Assembly (NCBI GenBank): GCA_019096195.1
Contig: JAGTXK010000219.1
Span: 620,001-684,000 of the forward strand
DNA: 64,000 bases
Direction: 5' to 3'
Source: Boletus sp. NGJ
Taxonomy: Eukaryota; Basidiomycota; Agaricomycetes; Boletales; Boletaceae
Shown: in pieces, positions 11,101-23,722 of the stretch
How the letters are laid out: every line of letters begins with the position of its first letter
Position numbering within the stretch: the stretch's first letter is position 1
Made by a program: the position numbers and the translations under genes
Notes under the pieces: generated by a model
Databases searched by the model: none
The model's input: the letters and a program-made list of their open reading frames with translations, nothing else
What the model was told of the DNA's origin: nothing

Positions 11101-14100
11101 TGCAGCACAGGGCCTTCGCCTCATCGCACAAGCCGAACGTCATCCTGACGCCCCAGTAAACATGGGCCTAACAGAGGAGGAACGGTCAAAGCGAAATCCA
11201 ATATATGAGCAATTAGGTGATCCAAGTGTTGTCGTTGTCGGTAAGTTAACTTGCGGTCGCAATGCAGCGCCAACTAACATGAGAAAAGGCCGCGTCCGTG
11301 AACAGAAACGCGTACGAAAGCTGCTCCGCTTGGTGGCATACACGTCCCCAATCAACATCGCTGTGTGGGAAGAGTGCTTCTGGAGGTGGAGTGCACTATC
11401 GGAATTTGTCGTTCCAAACCCTCTTGCTTCTATTGCTGCTTTTGACGAGGTATATTTGAGCAAGCAAGAACAGAGTTTGTTGCTTGAAGTGCGGAGCGTT
11501 GTTTTGATTCCAGGTAAATTATACTAATATTCAACACAGGAGAAATTCTTTCAATGGCGGAATCTTACACTCTTTTTGGCCGCTTTCGGTGGTGCCACTG
11601 TTCAGGATGAGCACGAGCCCGGTGCTTTGACCGCCGTCATTCCGGCAGAATTCCTTCCTGATGAGATGCGCGTTCTGAGAGACCCTGGGGAGTTAGTCAA
11701 TATTTTCATCGAATTTCTAACAGCCGCCCTTGTCGATGATGCCATCCGCGTGCGCGAAGTGGCGAGGGAAGCGCTGGGATCAGAAATCAGCCCTCGACTC
11801 TTCGCGAGATTGTTCAAGCACCTCGACGAGTAAGTCTATTTGTCTTCGTTGCTGTCCAGCCTAAGCGATCTTCCCCTAGAATCACGCGAAACATCACCGA
11901 AGGTGCTGGCTCAGAATTCAAAGATGAATATGGTTTGTTTCTTGACCAAGTTAGTTATAAGGTTTTGATCCAGTTTGTCGCTCGGATGCTGATTGCTTGT
12001 AAAGCTCATATCGGTGTTGAAATCTCTCGTTGACAATGCACAGATGCCCCCTGATGAAGCCCTGAGCATTGACCTCGGGTCGCTGCTTCATGTCCTTGTC
12101 GGCTTTATTTCCAGATTCAATGATCCAACTTCATACCGTATTCGCATCAAGTTTTGTAGCTTGGTCTGTAGTGTCTGTGAGCGCTCAGATGCCCTAACAC
12201 TTCGCAAGGATGATCTGTCGCGAAACCGAATTTTGGACACAATTATGGAGTGGTTCCAAGATCCGTTGTTGGTGAGTTCCTCAGAGATGTCTATCAGAAC
12301 CATATTTGAACAATCCCGATTTCAGAATGTGGAAGCCGACGCCATTCAGCTTCAGTATGACATTAATATGTTTGCCTTGCGGACGGCTGTCCAGCTCCTT
12401 GATCGCCTCAAGCTACAATCCATTGATACCAGTGTACCCCACAACGGTGACGACTTGGGACACGCGGTCTCGCGTCTGTTCATCAGGTACTCCCATGTCC
12501 TTCTCAGAGCCCTTGCCGTGTGCCAGTCAGAGCAACCTGTACGTTCTTTCTTTCTTTTCGTTTTTCATCACTTTCTTATAATAGTCTTAGACCTCCGACT
12601 CGACCTCTGATGTCCCCTCGGTGCAAAAGGTAACGCATATACTTCACAATATTTGATGCCTGTTCACCATCACCCAGAGAATGCACACATCCCAGAAAGA
12701 AGCTGATGTGCGAGAACTGGTCATTACCGGACTCTCACATCTAGTGATTGCCAATTCTGAGAACGGCGTAAAGCATTGTATCACATTGGCCTATGATCCA
12801 GATCTCAGGAAACGGACGATATTCGTCCATGTCTTTGCTCGTGTATTGGGCAAGGGCACGAAGTTCGAGCCTCAACGTAATCCAGAACTGCAAGCTCGCC
12901 GGAATCAGCTGCGGGAGGTATGACCGTTCGTTACAACGCTCACCTCGACCTGACACCTTTCATTGTAGCTCGTCAAAGGGTCTGATGTGCGAATGTCACT
13001 TTGTTGCTGAAAGCTTCTTGCTCACCCACATCTAGATGGTCCTTGCCATGGTGATATGCGAATGCTGTCCAGCCAGTGAGGTTGACATGATGATTTCGGT
13101 CCTCATGAATATCTTCGACACACGTGCCTCTCTGGTGGCACTACTCAAGACCATGATAGACCGAGAGATAGCACACACAGGTAACATCGCACCTTGCGAA
13201 ATTTACCTAAACTAACATCACATATAGCTAGTGACGCGGACCTCTTCAGAAGCAACTCGACCTGCACAAGATTCTTGTCTGCTTTCGCCAGGATTCACGG
13301 TTACAATTATCTTCGTAGTCTTATTCTACCGCTGATCAAGACCATGACATCAATGCCCCCTGGCCATGCCTATGACCTCGACCCAGCAAAAACTCCCAAA
13401 CACAAGTTGGAACAGAATCAGCGAGACGTCGAGTTTATTGCGTCGTCCTTCCTCGAGATCATCGGTTCCTCGGTGCCTGCCCTCCCACCGTAAGAATTCT
13501 GCAACTTCCCAAAGCTTCTTCACTGATTCTTTTGAAGGATGTTTCGCGAAGTATGCGCACACTTAGCGAAAGCAGTGTAAGAGTTGATGTCTGTCCAACA
13601 TCATGTCATCTCACGCTCAACAGATATCAAGTCTGGCCTGAATCGAAGTTTGCTGCTCTTGGTGCTTTCATATTTCTTCGGTAAGTATGATATAGGTGAA
13701 TATATCAAACAATGTTCATCCCCCCTAGTTTCATCTCTCCTGCCATCGTCGCTCCGGAAATAGTCGATGTTGAAGTGCCCAAAGACGACGGAGTTATCCG
13801 TCGCGGTCTCATGATCATCGCCAAAGTCATGCAAAATTTAGCCAACAACATTTTCTTTGCGAAGGAGGCACACATGGTCTGCCTGAATGACTTTTTGACG
13901 GCGAACATTACCAATGTCACACGATTCCTCAGCGAAGTCAATGTGAGTAATTTCAGCGTACACACGAGCGAAACGAATACAATCCTTATTCATGCAGAAA
14001 TACTCCGCAACGGCTGCTGGCGAGGACAGTGGTGAATGGTTGGGTACCACTCCAGACGACACGGACACGATAGTTTTGCATCGTTTCCTAGACAAGCACG

Positions 14101-17100
14101 CAGACAAGATCGGCAAGGAACTGCTCAGCTACGTGAAGCCCAATAACGAAGACGATTCGGTGACGATGGGTGCCAGACGTGCATGGGACCAACTATGCAA
14201 CCTTCTCGTTGAGCTCCAGGAAGCTCCTGAAGTCCCGCGTCTTTCTCTCCTCCAAACCTCAGAACACCGGGAATTCATCGATCTGATGAATCGTTGCTCT
14301 CATCGTAGTGTTGAGCCCGTCCGAGATATATTTGTCTCTGCAGATGTTGCGGAGGTAAGTTGATGGATGTACCCGATGGACATCACTAACGTTTATGCTA
14401 GGATGTACCTGTCATCTTCGTCTTGCGTGTTTGCAAAATAGATGTGGAGGCTCTCGACATCGAACTGTTGATGTATCACATTTTAAAGGTGAGTTTACAT
14501 CAACTTGAGACTTCTGTGCATTACTTACCCTACAATTTAGACGTTGACTAGCCCCGAGTACGGGAAAAGACATTATGAGATCATCCTGGACTGCACTTCG
14601 TTCACATCTACGTCCGAGATCCCCGTCCAATGGTTAAAGACATGCTCCCAGCTCATACCTATGGATGTGCGCCAGCGGTTCATGAACGGTTACTTTTTGA
14701 ACGCCAATTCGTTGACCCAACGCTACCTGAGACGAATGTACAATATATCTGCAGGTTTGTGTTGCCCTTCTTCTCCGCAGGCAAGTAATGTCACTTGTCG
14801 AATTCGCTGACAGGCACGATCCTCTCGAGCGGCATCAAGGCTTGCTCCTCAGTCATCGAGTTACTGCAACATGTCCCTCAATCATCTCTGCCCGCCCTCG
14901 AGTATCCTAGTACGTGCTAGATGATTGCTACAGGTTTTGTTGTAACACAGAACACAGCGTCTTTGGAACAGGAAAGTAACATGGTTTTCACCGAGGTGAC
15001 AATGAGACAGGCCCATGACATACGTATGCCAGTCAACATGGAGGTTGCGCTCACCCACATCCGTATAACTTCGGTATGTAGCTTCGACTTGGATATTCCT
15101 ATAAGTTTGACCCTCAGAACAGATTCGGGCGGCGGTCATTTCGCCCTCTCTTACATGTAAATCGACCGAGATTATATCGTTGGCTGATGTCAGCGATGCA
15201 TACAACGTCTCGACTGGCCTCGACCCACACGAGTTCATCATAAGGCTGAGCAGACAGGGAGTGACATCTTATTTCTCCTCGCCGCATCGTGACAACATTG
15301 TCAAGGTATACCCCTCCAAGAACATGATATTTCTCAAGGCTCACTACTCTTCCACAGGCCATCAGGTCTGCAAAGAGCCAACTTCGTGATAGTCAGGTCC
15401 TACGGATTGAGAGGTTCCCAAGATTTTCTAATATCTCTGCCACTCTCCTACACGTGGGTATGATTAATATTAACTCAGACCAAGAAGAACTTCGCGGTGC
15501 CGCATATGACCTCCTCGGCGCGATCTGTTCATATCTTGACTATGACAAAAACCCGATCGTTGCGTCTAAAGGTGAGCTTAAGAGTGTAGTCTCCACATCT
15601 TATTTCGTTTCTGACACTTCGTCAGCCGGCATCGTTCCTGGTGACCTAACCACCTTCGTCACCAGTCTAAGCGACAGACTTGCAGGATTCGCTCCGAAAC
15701 TCACGCTAGATTTTTTGTCTGTGATCTCCACTGGAATGGACAAGGCTGGTGTCACACAGCGCATCAACTGTCTCCAGTATATGAGCCCTTGGGTTAGAAA
15801 CCTGGTTCATTTCTGCAACCCTTCAAACCCCTTGTATGAGCACTCGGGCGCACGACTACGAGATTGCATTCGCACGTTGATAGACCTGACGATCGCAGAC
15901 TTGGAGGTGTGTAGTGCCTATTGCGTTTGTATCATTGACGATTTTGACGCAGCCTACCAGGTTTCTTCGATGATCCACAAGTATATTTGGGTCGAAATTG
16001 GGAAGCTCGATGCGACAATCGTGAATGTGGTTTTGGATGAGTTGATCCGCGCAGCAGCAGACGGTGGTATCGGTTCACGTAGGTGTGAAACAATTGCCCG
16101 AACTGCAGCTGCACTCGCCTCCATCAATGTGCGAGGGAAAATATTTTCCAAGCTACGGAAAGTCCTTGGGAAGACGTCCCTGAAACCTTCGAGGACTTTA
16201 CCGGAGAATGTCCACTGGAATGAAATCGCTACGCTGACCCGGTTTGCTCTTATCGCCAGCAACCATTCGAAACAGGCGGCCTTTGACCAGTTGTATGTCC
16301 CCGATATTTGCCATATCGTCACCCTCGTCGCTGGGGCTGGGCAAACCCTCGTGCGAAAGTCTGTTTACGGTATTATCATGAACTTCCTGCAGTCGCTTTT
16401 CCTTGCCAGAGCGGAAGATGCAAGTGGGCCCGATCTACGCGCACTGATGGACGAGCTCATCACTATCGAGAGCCTCCAGTTATTCGGTCTCACCCGGCAG
16501 TCTAGCACAAGCGAATACTGCAATTACGACCCACCGAATGACAAAGCAATGATCGATTCTCAAGAAGCCTTGACACGATTGCTTGTGAGGGTCATCGAAG
16601 TCATAGCAGGTTCAAAAGGTAATAACAACTTCAGCGTATACTCGCCTTTGTCAAATTCACGCGCATCTCAGGAGTCTTGAATGTTTGGCGAGCGCGATGG
16701 ATGAGCTTGGCTACATCAACGGCTTTTCAACTCCCCACGGTGATACAAGCAAGAGCGTTCCTTGTGCTTGGCACACTGGCAACCTCGGATGTGGATGATG
16801 ATCTCGTTTATCAGATGCTCGTGGCATTCAAAACAGCCCTGGGTCACTCCACTGAGACGGACACGATAGCTGTGGTTTGCATGCTTCGATGCATCTGTAA
16901 GGTGGTTCCCTCCTTACCGGAAGGATCACGGTACCTCTGCCAGGTGTTTTGGCTTGCGGTTGCCCTGCTCCAGTCCAGCTACACTTCCATCTACGCCGAA
17001 GCTGCAGACCTCTTGCGTGCAACAACCGAAACGCTTCAACTGCATGGTGCATTTGATGAAAACACGATTCCAAACGTCCTCTTAGATGGCCGCACGCAGC

Positions 17101-17985
17101 TCGAAGACACGGTGTGCCAACTGGACCGCCTGTTATGCCTATCTTTCGAGTCCAGTTTCTCTTTCTCCTTGGCCTCTATCATTTTTAAGGGCGTCCGGCA
17201 CAGCCACCTCAAATCCTCTGCGGAGACTGTCCTTAGAAGTTTACTGTCTGTCGCTGTGCGCTGCGGCGAGCAGCCTCCCGAAGGTGCACCATACGTGTTG
17301 TCTCCGGACGCACTGGGTTACTTCGTTGCTCTAATTCCGTTCTCCACTACTCGCGAGTCATACATCAGACTTTTGCAAGCTTGCCGTGCAGAAGAGTTCA
17401 CCCCTGTCACAAGACCGTCACACGACAGTGATTTCGTCCCGCGTGTCGTGGTCGACATGCTTCCGATCATTGACAGCACGGCAGCATTGCTCGTGGTTTC
17501 TTTTGCCACTACCATGCTCACGACTGCACAAGGCGATGACGCGGAAACGGAGATGTTGTATAACCTGCTTTTGGACGTTAGCATTGCTTATCCGGAGCTA
17601 TTGTCTATGATGTAGGAATACTTTTTTTTCTAGCTTTGAATTTATTTGACTGATTACCTCGCACCACAGCTATGACACATTACAAGATAGAATTAAGGAG
17701 ACGTTCGCCGTCTCGGGCAATGCGTCGATCATCAGGGCTGTGTCGAACATCTTCCGCCTCTCTCAGGATCCTCTACGCGCTCTGGCAGTACAAGGGGGAT
17801 CGATGTCCACCCTGAGCACTGTTGACGAAGGAAATGGGGCGCAGGGATTGAAGAAACGACTGGAAGAACTGAGCATGGAAGGACTCGCAACAAGCTTTCA
17901 ATTTCTGGCACCCAACAGAAGCCAGTGGAGTAGGATTGCTGCGTGGATTTCGGAGCTGGTGCTCAAAATTGTTGGATTGGAATGA
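8148..17985 (+). CDS. neurofibromin/IRA-type Ras GTPase-activating protein
   Basis: Stimulates GTP hydrolysis on Ras and so damps Ras/cAMP signalling. The N-terminal exons read MPIRRPSASAGHPQASSRAH..., then thousands of bases of alpha-helical repeat exons. The RasGAP domain lies at about 13.2-14.0 kb: DLFRSNSTCTRFLSAFARIH contains the arginine-finger Arg (13248-13250), and the FLR|FISPAIV signature is split by an intron at about 13680-13728. A Sec14-like segment follows (EYGKRHYEIILDCTSF, about 14.5-14.8 kb), then a PH-like part and a long C-terminal HEAT-like region ending KIVGLE. This order matches NF1/IRA1/IRA2. More than 20 exons, roughly 2,500-2,700 residues. Individual exon ends were checked only at selected junctions (for example 8336, 10037, 13679). 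Confidence 0.88.
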
Positions 17986-18249
17986 GGTTTGGAACTGGCA
18001 TGTACAATATCGTTTGCACATATTTCTTTTCCCTATCATTGTTTACCGTGTATCATTGATTCCCTCTTTTTTCTTTCTCGCAGCTACTTTACCGTGTTGC
18101 AGTTGCTAATCTAATCTGATTCCGGTTCATTATGTCGTCTGATAGAATGGAAATGATTACTGTATCTGGCAATTCCCACGAACGTACTCGTCCTTTGTGT
18201 TGGTGACCCCGCATTCCAGGCTCTCTCTCCGAATCCCGTTTCATCCCAG

Positions 18250-21200
18250 ATGTCCTCAGATTACCGTCCCGCTACCCCGGACTCCCCGTTGACCAGCAGT
18301 CTTTACCATGCGACAAGCACCATCGACGACCTCACTCTTGCTCTGACCAACTTCTCCAGGGTGCCCTCTCCCGAGCCTCAGAGGCAGATCTGTTGCTGTT
18401 GCGGAAGCGAAGAATGCGACACTACAAAGGCTTGGCTCGCTCTCAAATCCAAACTCGAGAGTAGGCTTGTTCTCAGTGCAGGTGAGTCTGAATGCCAGGG
18501 CGGGCACCACCACCAGCATGCCAACCCCCGTCGCAGAGATCGGGTCTGCATTGCTGCAGCGACATGAGGCATATGTACGCAGGCACGAGGTTCGTCTCAC
18601 GTGCACGCTCCATGACACCACGTCCTCACCCCAGCACAGCCAAGTGGTTCCGCGCTACGGAAAGCTACGGGGGGCGACGCGCCTCGGGACACCGAGAGAG
18701 ACCAGGCAGTGGATGCACGAGTGGCGGAGCTATTGAAAGAGAAGGCAGTGCTCGAGAAGGTCCGTCTTTCACGTCCATTTTGGATTCGCATGCCGCCGTC
18801 CTGACAGCCGTCCTGCAGCGGCTTACGCAGGCATTTTTGAACAACGAGGTAACCGAGGCATCAAATAAGACCCTGTTACATGAGCTGGAGGAGGCACGCA
18901 GTACAGTTTCGAGATTGAGCGCTCATCAGGCGCGTAACGTAGGGTTGGACACCAGGCTATCTGCTGTCCTCCAGGAGAATGACGATATTCGACAAGAGCG
19001 TGACAGCCAGACTCAGCGGGCGAAGATCGCAGAGGCGCGTCTGACTGCCCTCAAGGATCGTACTGGTAAGTAATTCCCGACAAGTCTGAGAGAGAGACGC
19101 TAATTCACAGTTTTATTTAGACAAACTACAAGCTGAAGTCTGCCGATTGCAAGATGACCTCGAGATCAGACGCTTACAACGTTTAGAATCTTCAGAATCA
19201 CTCTTACAGGACATACGCTCTAAGCTGGAGGGTCTTCAAATTTCTGTTTGTCGTTCACTGGTCGACCTTACGGCGTGTCACTCATTTCCGGTTTTTAGCA
19301 TGTCGCCAAGTCCACTGCGGAAGAAGACCCGGAAGTCATCAAAGTCATCGAGTCTTTGGTGGTAGACAACGAGACGCTGAAAGCGGACAATAAGGAATTG
19401 CATAAAATCTTGTCAGAATCGCGTGAGGATCTGCAGACATTACAAAGGGAATTGGGAGAGCAGGGCATCATGCCACCTATACGAGGTAAAACTCCTGTAC
19501 ATACCTTTGGGGCGGCAGAGGTTGACCGGTCGACTAGTCGAGACTCCGTCGAAACACTCTCGAACGTCGAGTGGGCCGTCCTCCTTTGCCAAAGACTCTG
19601 TAAGAGACACGGTTCTACTTTGGTGTGTTGCCTGACAAGAGCCAAAGCTTTTTAGCTCCACGAGACGTCCATCCAGTGTCGAGTCACGATGCCATGCATA
19701 CGTAAGTGACCCTCATCTCATGTTAGTCTAGCTCACTCTCGTTGCTAGGAGCCATTGACTCCCGAGACTGGTCGTAGACCACTCTCTCCAGCAGAGTCCT
19801 TATTGGCTTCAGCAACGAAGTATACCAATTTTATTCACCCTCAACCCCGATACCCACCGTTTCCTCACAGCCTCGACACAGACAACGAACCAGAATATGA
19901 CCAAGGGCTACTGCACCCGAATCAAGCAACGAAAGCCGTACAGACCGACCGGTGGCCTGGGTTACATAGTATCAGCCAAACGTTACCATCTTTGATGGAT
20001 CGGTCGTTTGTATCCCCCCACGACGGGCATTCGGATTCCTCGTCACTGCTTGATGGTATTGGTTCGCCGATATCCAGCCTTTTGGAGCGCATGCACTCCC
20101 TCCTCCATCGCATGACACAGGCTGACGCCCTTACACTTACGAACCGCCTCAAACGCCAGCACCTGCGTGGCGCAGACGTTAAACACCTTTCCCGAACAAC
20201 CGTTGGTAATATCTTATCGGACGTCTCGCATCTTCGAGCGCAATACCGTGCGTGGCTCGAAGACGACAAGATGACCACGTTGTGTACACGGAAGGATCTT
20301 CGAGGGCTGTTCAAGCTATTCAAGGAAGTCCTCGAGGAGATGGGTCAAATGCGTGTCACTCTGAATGATGTCATACTCGAGCCAACTATTGCAGTTGAAA
20401 TCAGCGAGTTGGCCCTTGATCCGGCGAAAGCGCAGGCGATGGAGAAGGAGAGAAAAGTGATCGGCATCGGAGCGAGTTGGATGGTCCCATTTTCGAAGCT
20501 TTTCAGTTCTTCGTCGCACGATGCGAGCCTACTTCCTTCTACAACGCGAACACTGCCGCGGCCAACTAGTAGAGGCCATGGAAACATCCGTGTCTCACGT
20601 CCGGTGCCAAAGATCGGCCCCGCACTTGCAGCCTCTGCTACTATGGTTAACGTCGAATTTTCTGGAACTGGTGTTGGTAAATCGGTGACCAGCGTATTCT
20701 CGGCACACCCGGATAATGAGGGGGCACATGGTCACCTCCCGAGTCCACATACACTCCCCCATCCATCTGCGACAGCACAAACCAACGTCCGTAGTGTAAT
20801 GGACATCTTCGCGGGTGCACCACACCCAAATGACACATCAGATCCATGGGTTGTCCTGCCTCGCGCACCTCGTCGTGTCCAGTCTGCATTCCTAACGGCG
20901 GAACCTGTAGAGACTGGTATTGCCACCATAGGCAGATCTGCAGTCAGAAAACGAAAACCGTCCCAGCTGTCACGAGATGTGGATGCGATCCTTGACGTTC
21001 CCTCTGTTCCCACCCGGAGTATTGAAGATTCGGAGGTGGACGATATTCTTGGTCCTCTATTGGAACGTACCCTCCGTCGGCGTGGTCTCTCGGATTCCTC
21101 TCTCCATTCAACATTCATGAATCAAGATGAAAGTGAGAATGAGCGCGCTACTCGTCCTGCTGAACCTGCTGGACTTTGGTTGGAGCGTACGTCGGTATTA

Positions 21201-21524
21201 CGAACGCTAAGCCGAACAGTGCAAAACTTCAAACAAGCTGCGTCGCACACGATCTCCGGAGTTGCTCATGCTTCGACATCTGACCCCGTTGCTGGGCCAT
21301 CTGATTCGTATCCTCCTGCTGCTAGTGATAGCTTGAACATCCCACATTCTCAGCCACCCCGAGTCTCTTCAACGCTTACATCTTTAATCCCAAGTTTGAC
21401 GTCATGGACAACGGCTGGTGCTGCTCTCGATTCCACGCATCCTCGTAGCCTCCACGGTAACCTTCGGGAAGACGCTGGCGTACCTCGACTGTTTGGCCGG
21501 GAGGGCCAAGGGAGGGATGTTTAG
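18250..21524 (+). CDS. large coiled-coil protein of unknown function
   Basis: I do not recognise a named family. The start MSSDYRPATPDSPLTSSLYH leads to a conserved-looking Cys cluster (RQICCCCGSEECDTTKAW) and a helix (EIGSALLQRHEAYVRRHE). A coiled coil follows over several exons: DQAVDARVAELLKEKAVLEK, RLTQAFLNNEVTEASNKTL, RLSAVLQENDDIRQERDS, KVIESLVVDNETLKADNKEL. After 19755 a long last exon holds a second helical domain (LLERMHSLLHRMTQADALTL ... MTTLCTRKDLRGLFKLFKEV), then a Ser/Pro-rich disordered tail. Introns open at 18482, 18591, 18758, 19067, 19247 and nearby, with phase consistent where checked. The layout suggests a scaffold or cytoskeletal adaptor, which is inference only. Confidence 0.72.
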
Positions 21525-22212
21525 TTGACGGCGTTGATCATCACGTCGTCCTGACTGCATCTTTCCCAATTCATAAGTACAGATTATATATTAGGGTTAG
21601 CTTGACTTTTGATTATTACCCACTCATTTACGTCCGTTCATTTGTATCATAGATTTAATAAATGTTGAGCTTGAACCCTCGAGTGCGAGTGACGCAAACC
21701 TCCACCAGCCCGACCCTCGTCACTAGATATATCGGATCATGCAATATTTTCCCAAAACCTTCACCCCACAAACACATTTTTGGATGAAGTAACTTTAATC
21801 GACGAGATTTACATGCAGGTAGATGTTTACTTCATACTTTCCTTAAAGGGACCAAACTACCGTATCAACTACTAATCTGCATGTAACTTTATCCCTTGAG
21901 GGTGCCCACCGAACTCTCCAACTTTCCTGATTGGCAGTAATGCACTCAAGGATAACTCAGGAGCAGGAAACATGACAGGGACATCCTTTCCACGACCCAG
22001 ATCCCTCTCGACAACAGAGTGGAAGTATGCAATGCACTCGGTTGTTGATGGGTTGAGTACATTTGACCGCGGAAGTGCCTCTCTATATGTGTCGCAGACA
22101 ATCTCGTTGCGAGAAGCTGGCTGGCTCGGCTACAAACGTGGGTACACGCCCCATCCAGACGCGACAGACGTGCAGATCCCTAAGGGCCTAGCTGCACAAT
22201 CGTCAACATAAC
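21525..22212. other. sparse region with one unexplained open frame
   Basis: About 690 nt between the coiled-coil gene and the mini-peptide. It holds the 3' flank of the coiled-coil gene and, on the minus strand at 21872-22132, a frame of 86 codons without internal stop and without its own ATG at the 5' end. No known domain is recognised in it. Confidence 0.4.
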
Positions 22213-22347
22213 TCAACAGCAGACGACATCACAACTTACACCCGCAGCAGACTCGCAGCACACTGTGGAGCAGCCATCGTCGGCAGCAGCAACGGCACCG
22301 GTCATAGCGAACAGTGCAATGAAAGCAGAAGTGAGACGAGCGAACAT
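22213..22347 (-). CDS. putative secreted cysteine-rich mini-peptide (hydrophobin-like N-terminus)
   Basis: Forty-four residues. A textbook signal peptide (MFARLTSAFIALFAMTGAVA) is followed by a short mature part, AADDGCSTVCCESAAG then VSCDVVCC, with seven cysteines in CxxxCC..CxxxCC spacing. The leader and the GCS..CC pattern recall the start of basidiomycete class I hydrophobins, but the remaining hydrophobin body is absent. A strong donor-like GTAAGT sits in the codons after SAAG, so an alternative spliced C-terminus is possible. With the first good acceptor the frame closes after three codons. A TATA box lies only 24-32 nt upstream of the ATG, which would leave almost no 5' UTR. Real short gene, decayed hydrophobin and chance are all open. 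Confidence 0.4.
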   Translation of the reverse strand: MFARLTSAFIALFAMTGAVAAADDGCSTVCCESAAGVSCDVVCC

Positions 22348-22370
22348 GTCTGTACTGGCCAGAGTGGGCC

Positions 22371-22379
22371 CTTTTATAA
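22371..22379 (-). promoter_or_regulatory. candidate TATA box of the mini-peptide
   Basis: The minus strand reads TTATAAAAG at this site. It sits 24-32 nt before the mini-peptide ATG at 22347. Good match to the consensus, but the spacing puts the expected transcription start at or near the ATG. Confidence 0.4.
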
Positions 22380-22964
22380 TCGATTTTCGGCCCTTCATTT
22401 CGGGCGGGAACTTGAATCCCGTTGAACAGTTATGTTCGACCCGCGCATTCCCGAACTTTTTGGTGACTTGAGTGTGACATTCTACAAACCTTGAGCGTTT
22501 GAACATGAAGGTCAGGTCAGCATACGGCTGGGGAAGTAAGACGTCATGTCTCCAGTCCGAACAGTATTCATGAACACTCGCTCCGTGCCAATTAAAATTT
22601 TCATCCCTGCTCAGTTCCTCCAAAAGTGACCCTTGACATGAGAGCGATCAAATATGATGGAGTCTTGAATATGGATGAACTGTAAGCGGCGACCAGCTGT
22701 TACAGTTCCTTACGGTGCATCTTGACTATCTTCGGTGACTCTGAGTCTCTTCAAGATAGCTGAGAAAGACTCGAAGGGGAGGAATCGCCCTCTTTCCAAG
22801 AAAACCCGTGATGCAGCCAGTATCATATCCACCAACACCGATATATCCTAGCGATAGAGTCACAAAACAAACAGGTTGCTGGCATATGCCGTTAGTATAG
22901 TACATCTCCAATATGGAGAAGGTATGAAAGATGAGACCACGACTGTTGGACTCAAGTTCCTTCT
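22380..22964. other. no gene recognised
   Basis: About 585 nt between the mini-peptide promoter and the 3' end of the WBP2-like gene. A 61-codon open frame on the minus strand (22726-22911) has no domain, promoter or splice context that I can support. Presumably intergenic and 3' UTR. Confidence 0.4.
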
Positions 22965-23620
22965 TCAGCCATCATAGCCTGGAGGAAGATCTGCATAAGT
23001 TGCGGGTCCACTCGCCGAGGATGTGCTGGGAGACGTATACTCGGCTATGAAGGCACGTTTATGAACAGACGGAAAACCATCCGAAAGCACGCATATCACG
23101 AACGTAAATGTTCCTCGTCCTCGACCGACTGTCTCTTCATAAATATCGCCTTCTCGCGCGTCTTCTCCAGAATGTTCACAAACCTGAACATCGCCGTATT
23201 GAGGAACCTGATTTCGACTGTGGTTCCGTCCGTCAAGTCACCTCCGGGCGTGCGTTTCACGCCGATCGTGAGGTAGTTCGCCCCGAATACGGGCTGCTCA
23301 AACTTGGAGGAGAGAATCGAAGGCAGGGGTACCGTCAGAGACTTGAAGGACGACCCGGCGTCGGGGTTAGTCCAGATGAGCTGGGGATAATCGTTAAGGT
23401 GTGTCTGACTAGTGTTTGTACTACTAGCGCATACCCGTTGATCTGTGAGGGTAATGGTGCCGACTGCCTCAAGCTTCTTCAGCCCGCCGCTTACTCCAGA
23501 GGATGACGGTGAGGCTGGGATGGTGAGGCTGCATTTGGCGTTATCAATGGTCTCGATAGAGCTTTCCCCCTGCAGGAACAAGGGTCTGGCATCGACAATT
23601 GTCACCCAATTAAGCGCCAT
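22965..23620 (-). CDS. WBP2-like GRAM-domain protein
   Basis: Homologous by pattern to WW-domain-binding protein 2 and its fungal relatives. Exons 23435-23620, 23104-23380 and 22965-23044 (introns 54 and 59 nt) give 180 residues with consistent phase. The GRAM (PH-like) domain fills the protein: MALNWVTIVDARPLFLQGES, LEAVGTITLTDQRLIWTNP, VPLPSILSSKFEQPVFGANY, then GTTVEIRFLNTAMFRFVNIL and KTREKAIFMKRQ. The last exon supplies the tail HLPEYTSPSTSSAS ... LPPGYDG, which ends in a PPxY-like motif (PPGY), the ligand type bound by WW domains of Rsp5/Nedd4 ligases. Reading on from exon 2 without the last intron would stop early and lose this motif. The start ATG is the only one that fits the family N-terminus. 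Confidence 0.88.
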
Positions 23621-23722
23621 GCAGTCGAAGTCTCAGAGTCAGATAGTGCAGTATGCCCGAGGCGTACTTAAATGGGTACTCGCTGCTTCCGAGAGGGTAC
23701 AGGGGGAGGCTCAGAATGCCAA

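Noticed and set aside
21972-22211. 79-codon plus-strand frame
   Set aside because: Overlaps the opposite open frame, has no promoter or domain, and only one of the two could be coding at most.
22726-22911. 61-codon minus-strand frame as a small secreted protein
   Set aside because: No signal peptide cleavage pattern, promoter or splice context that distinguishes it from chance.
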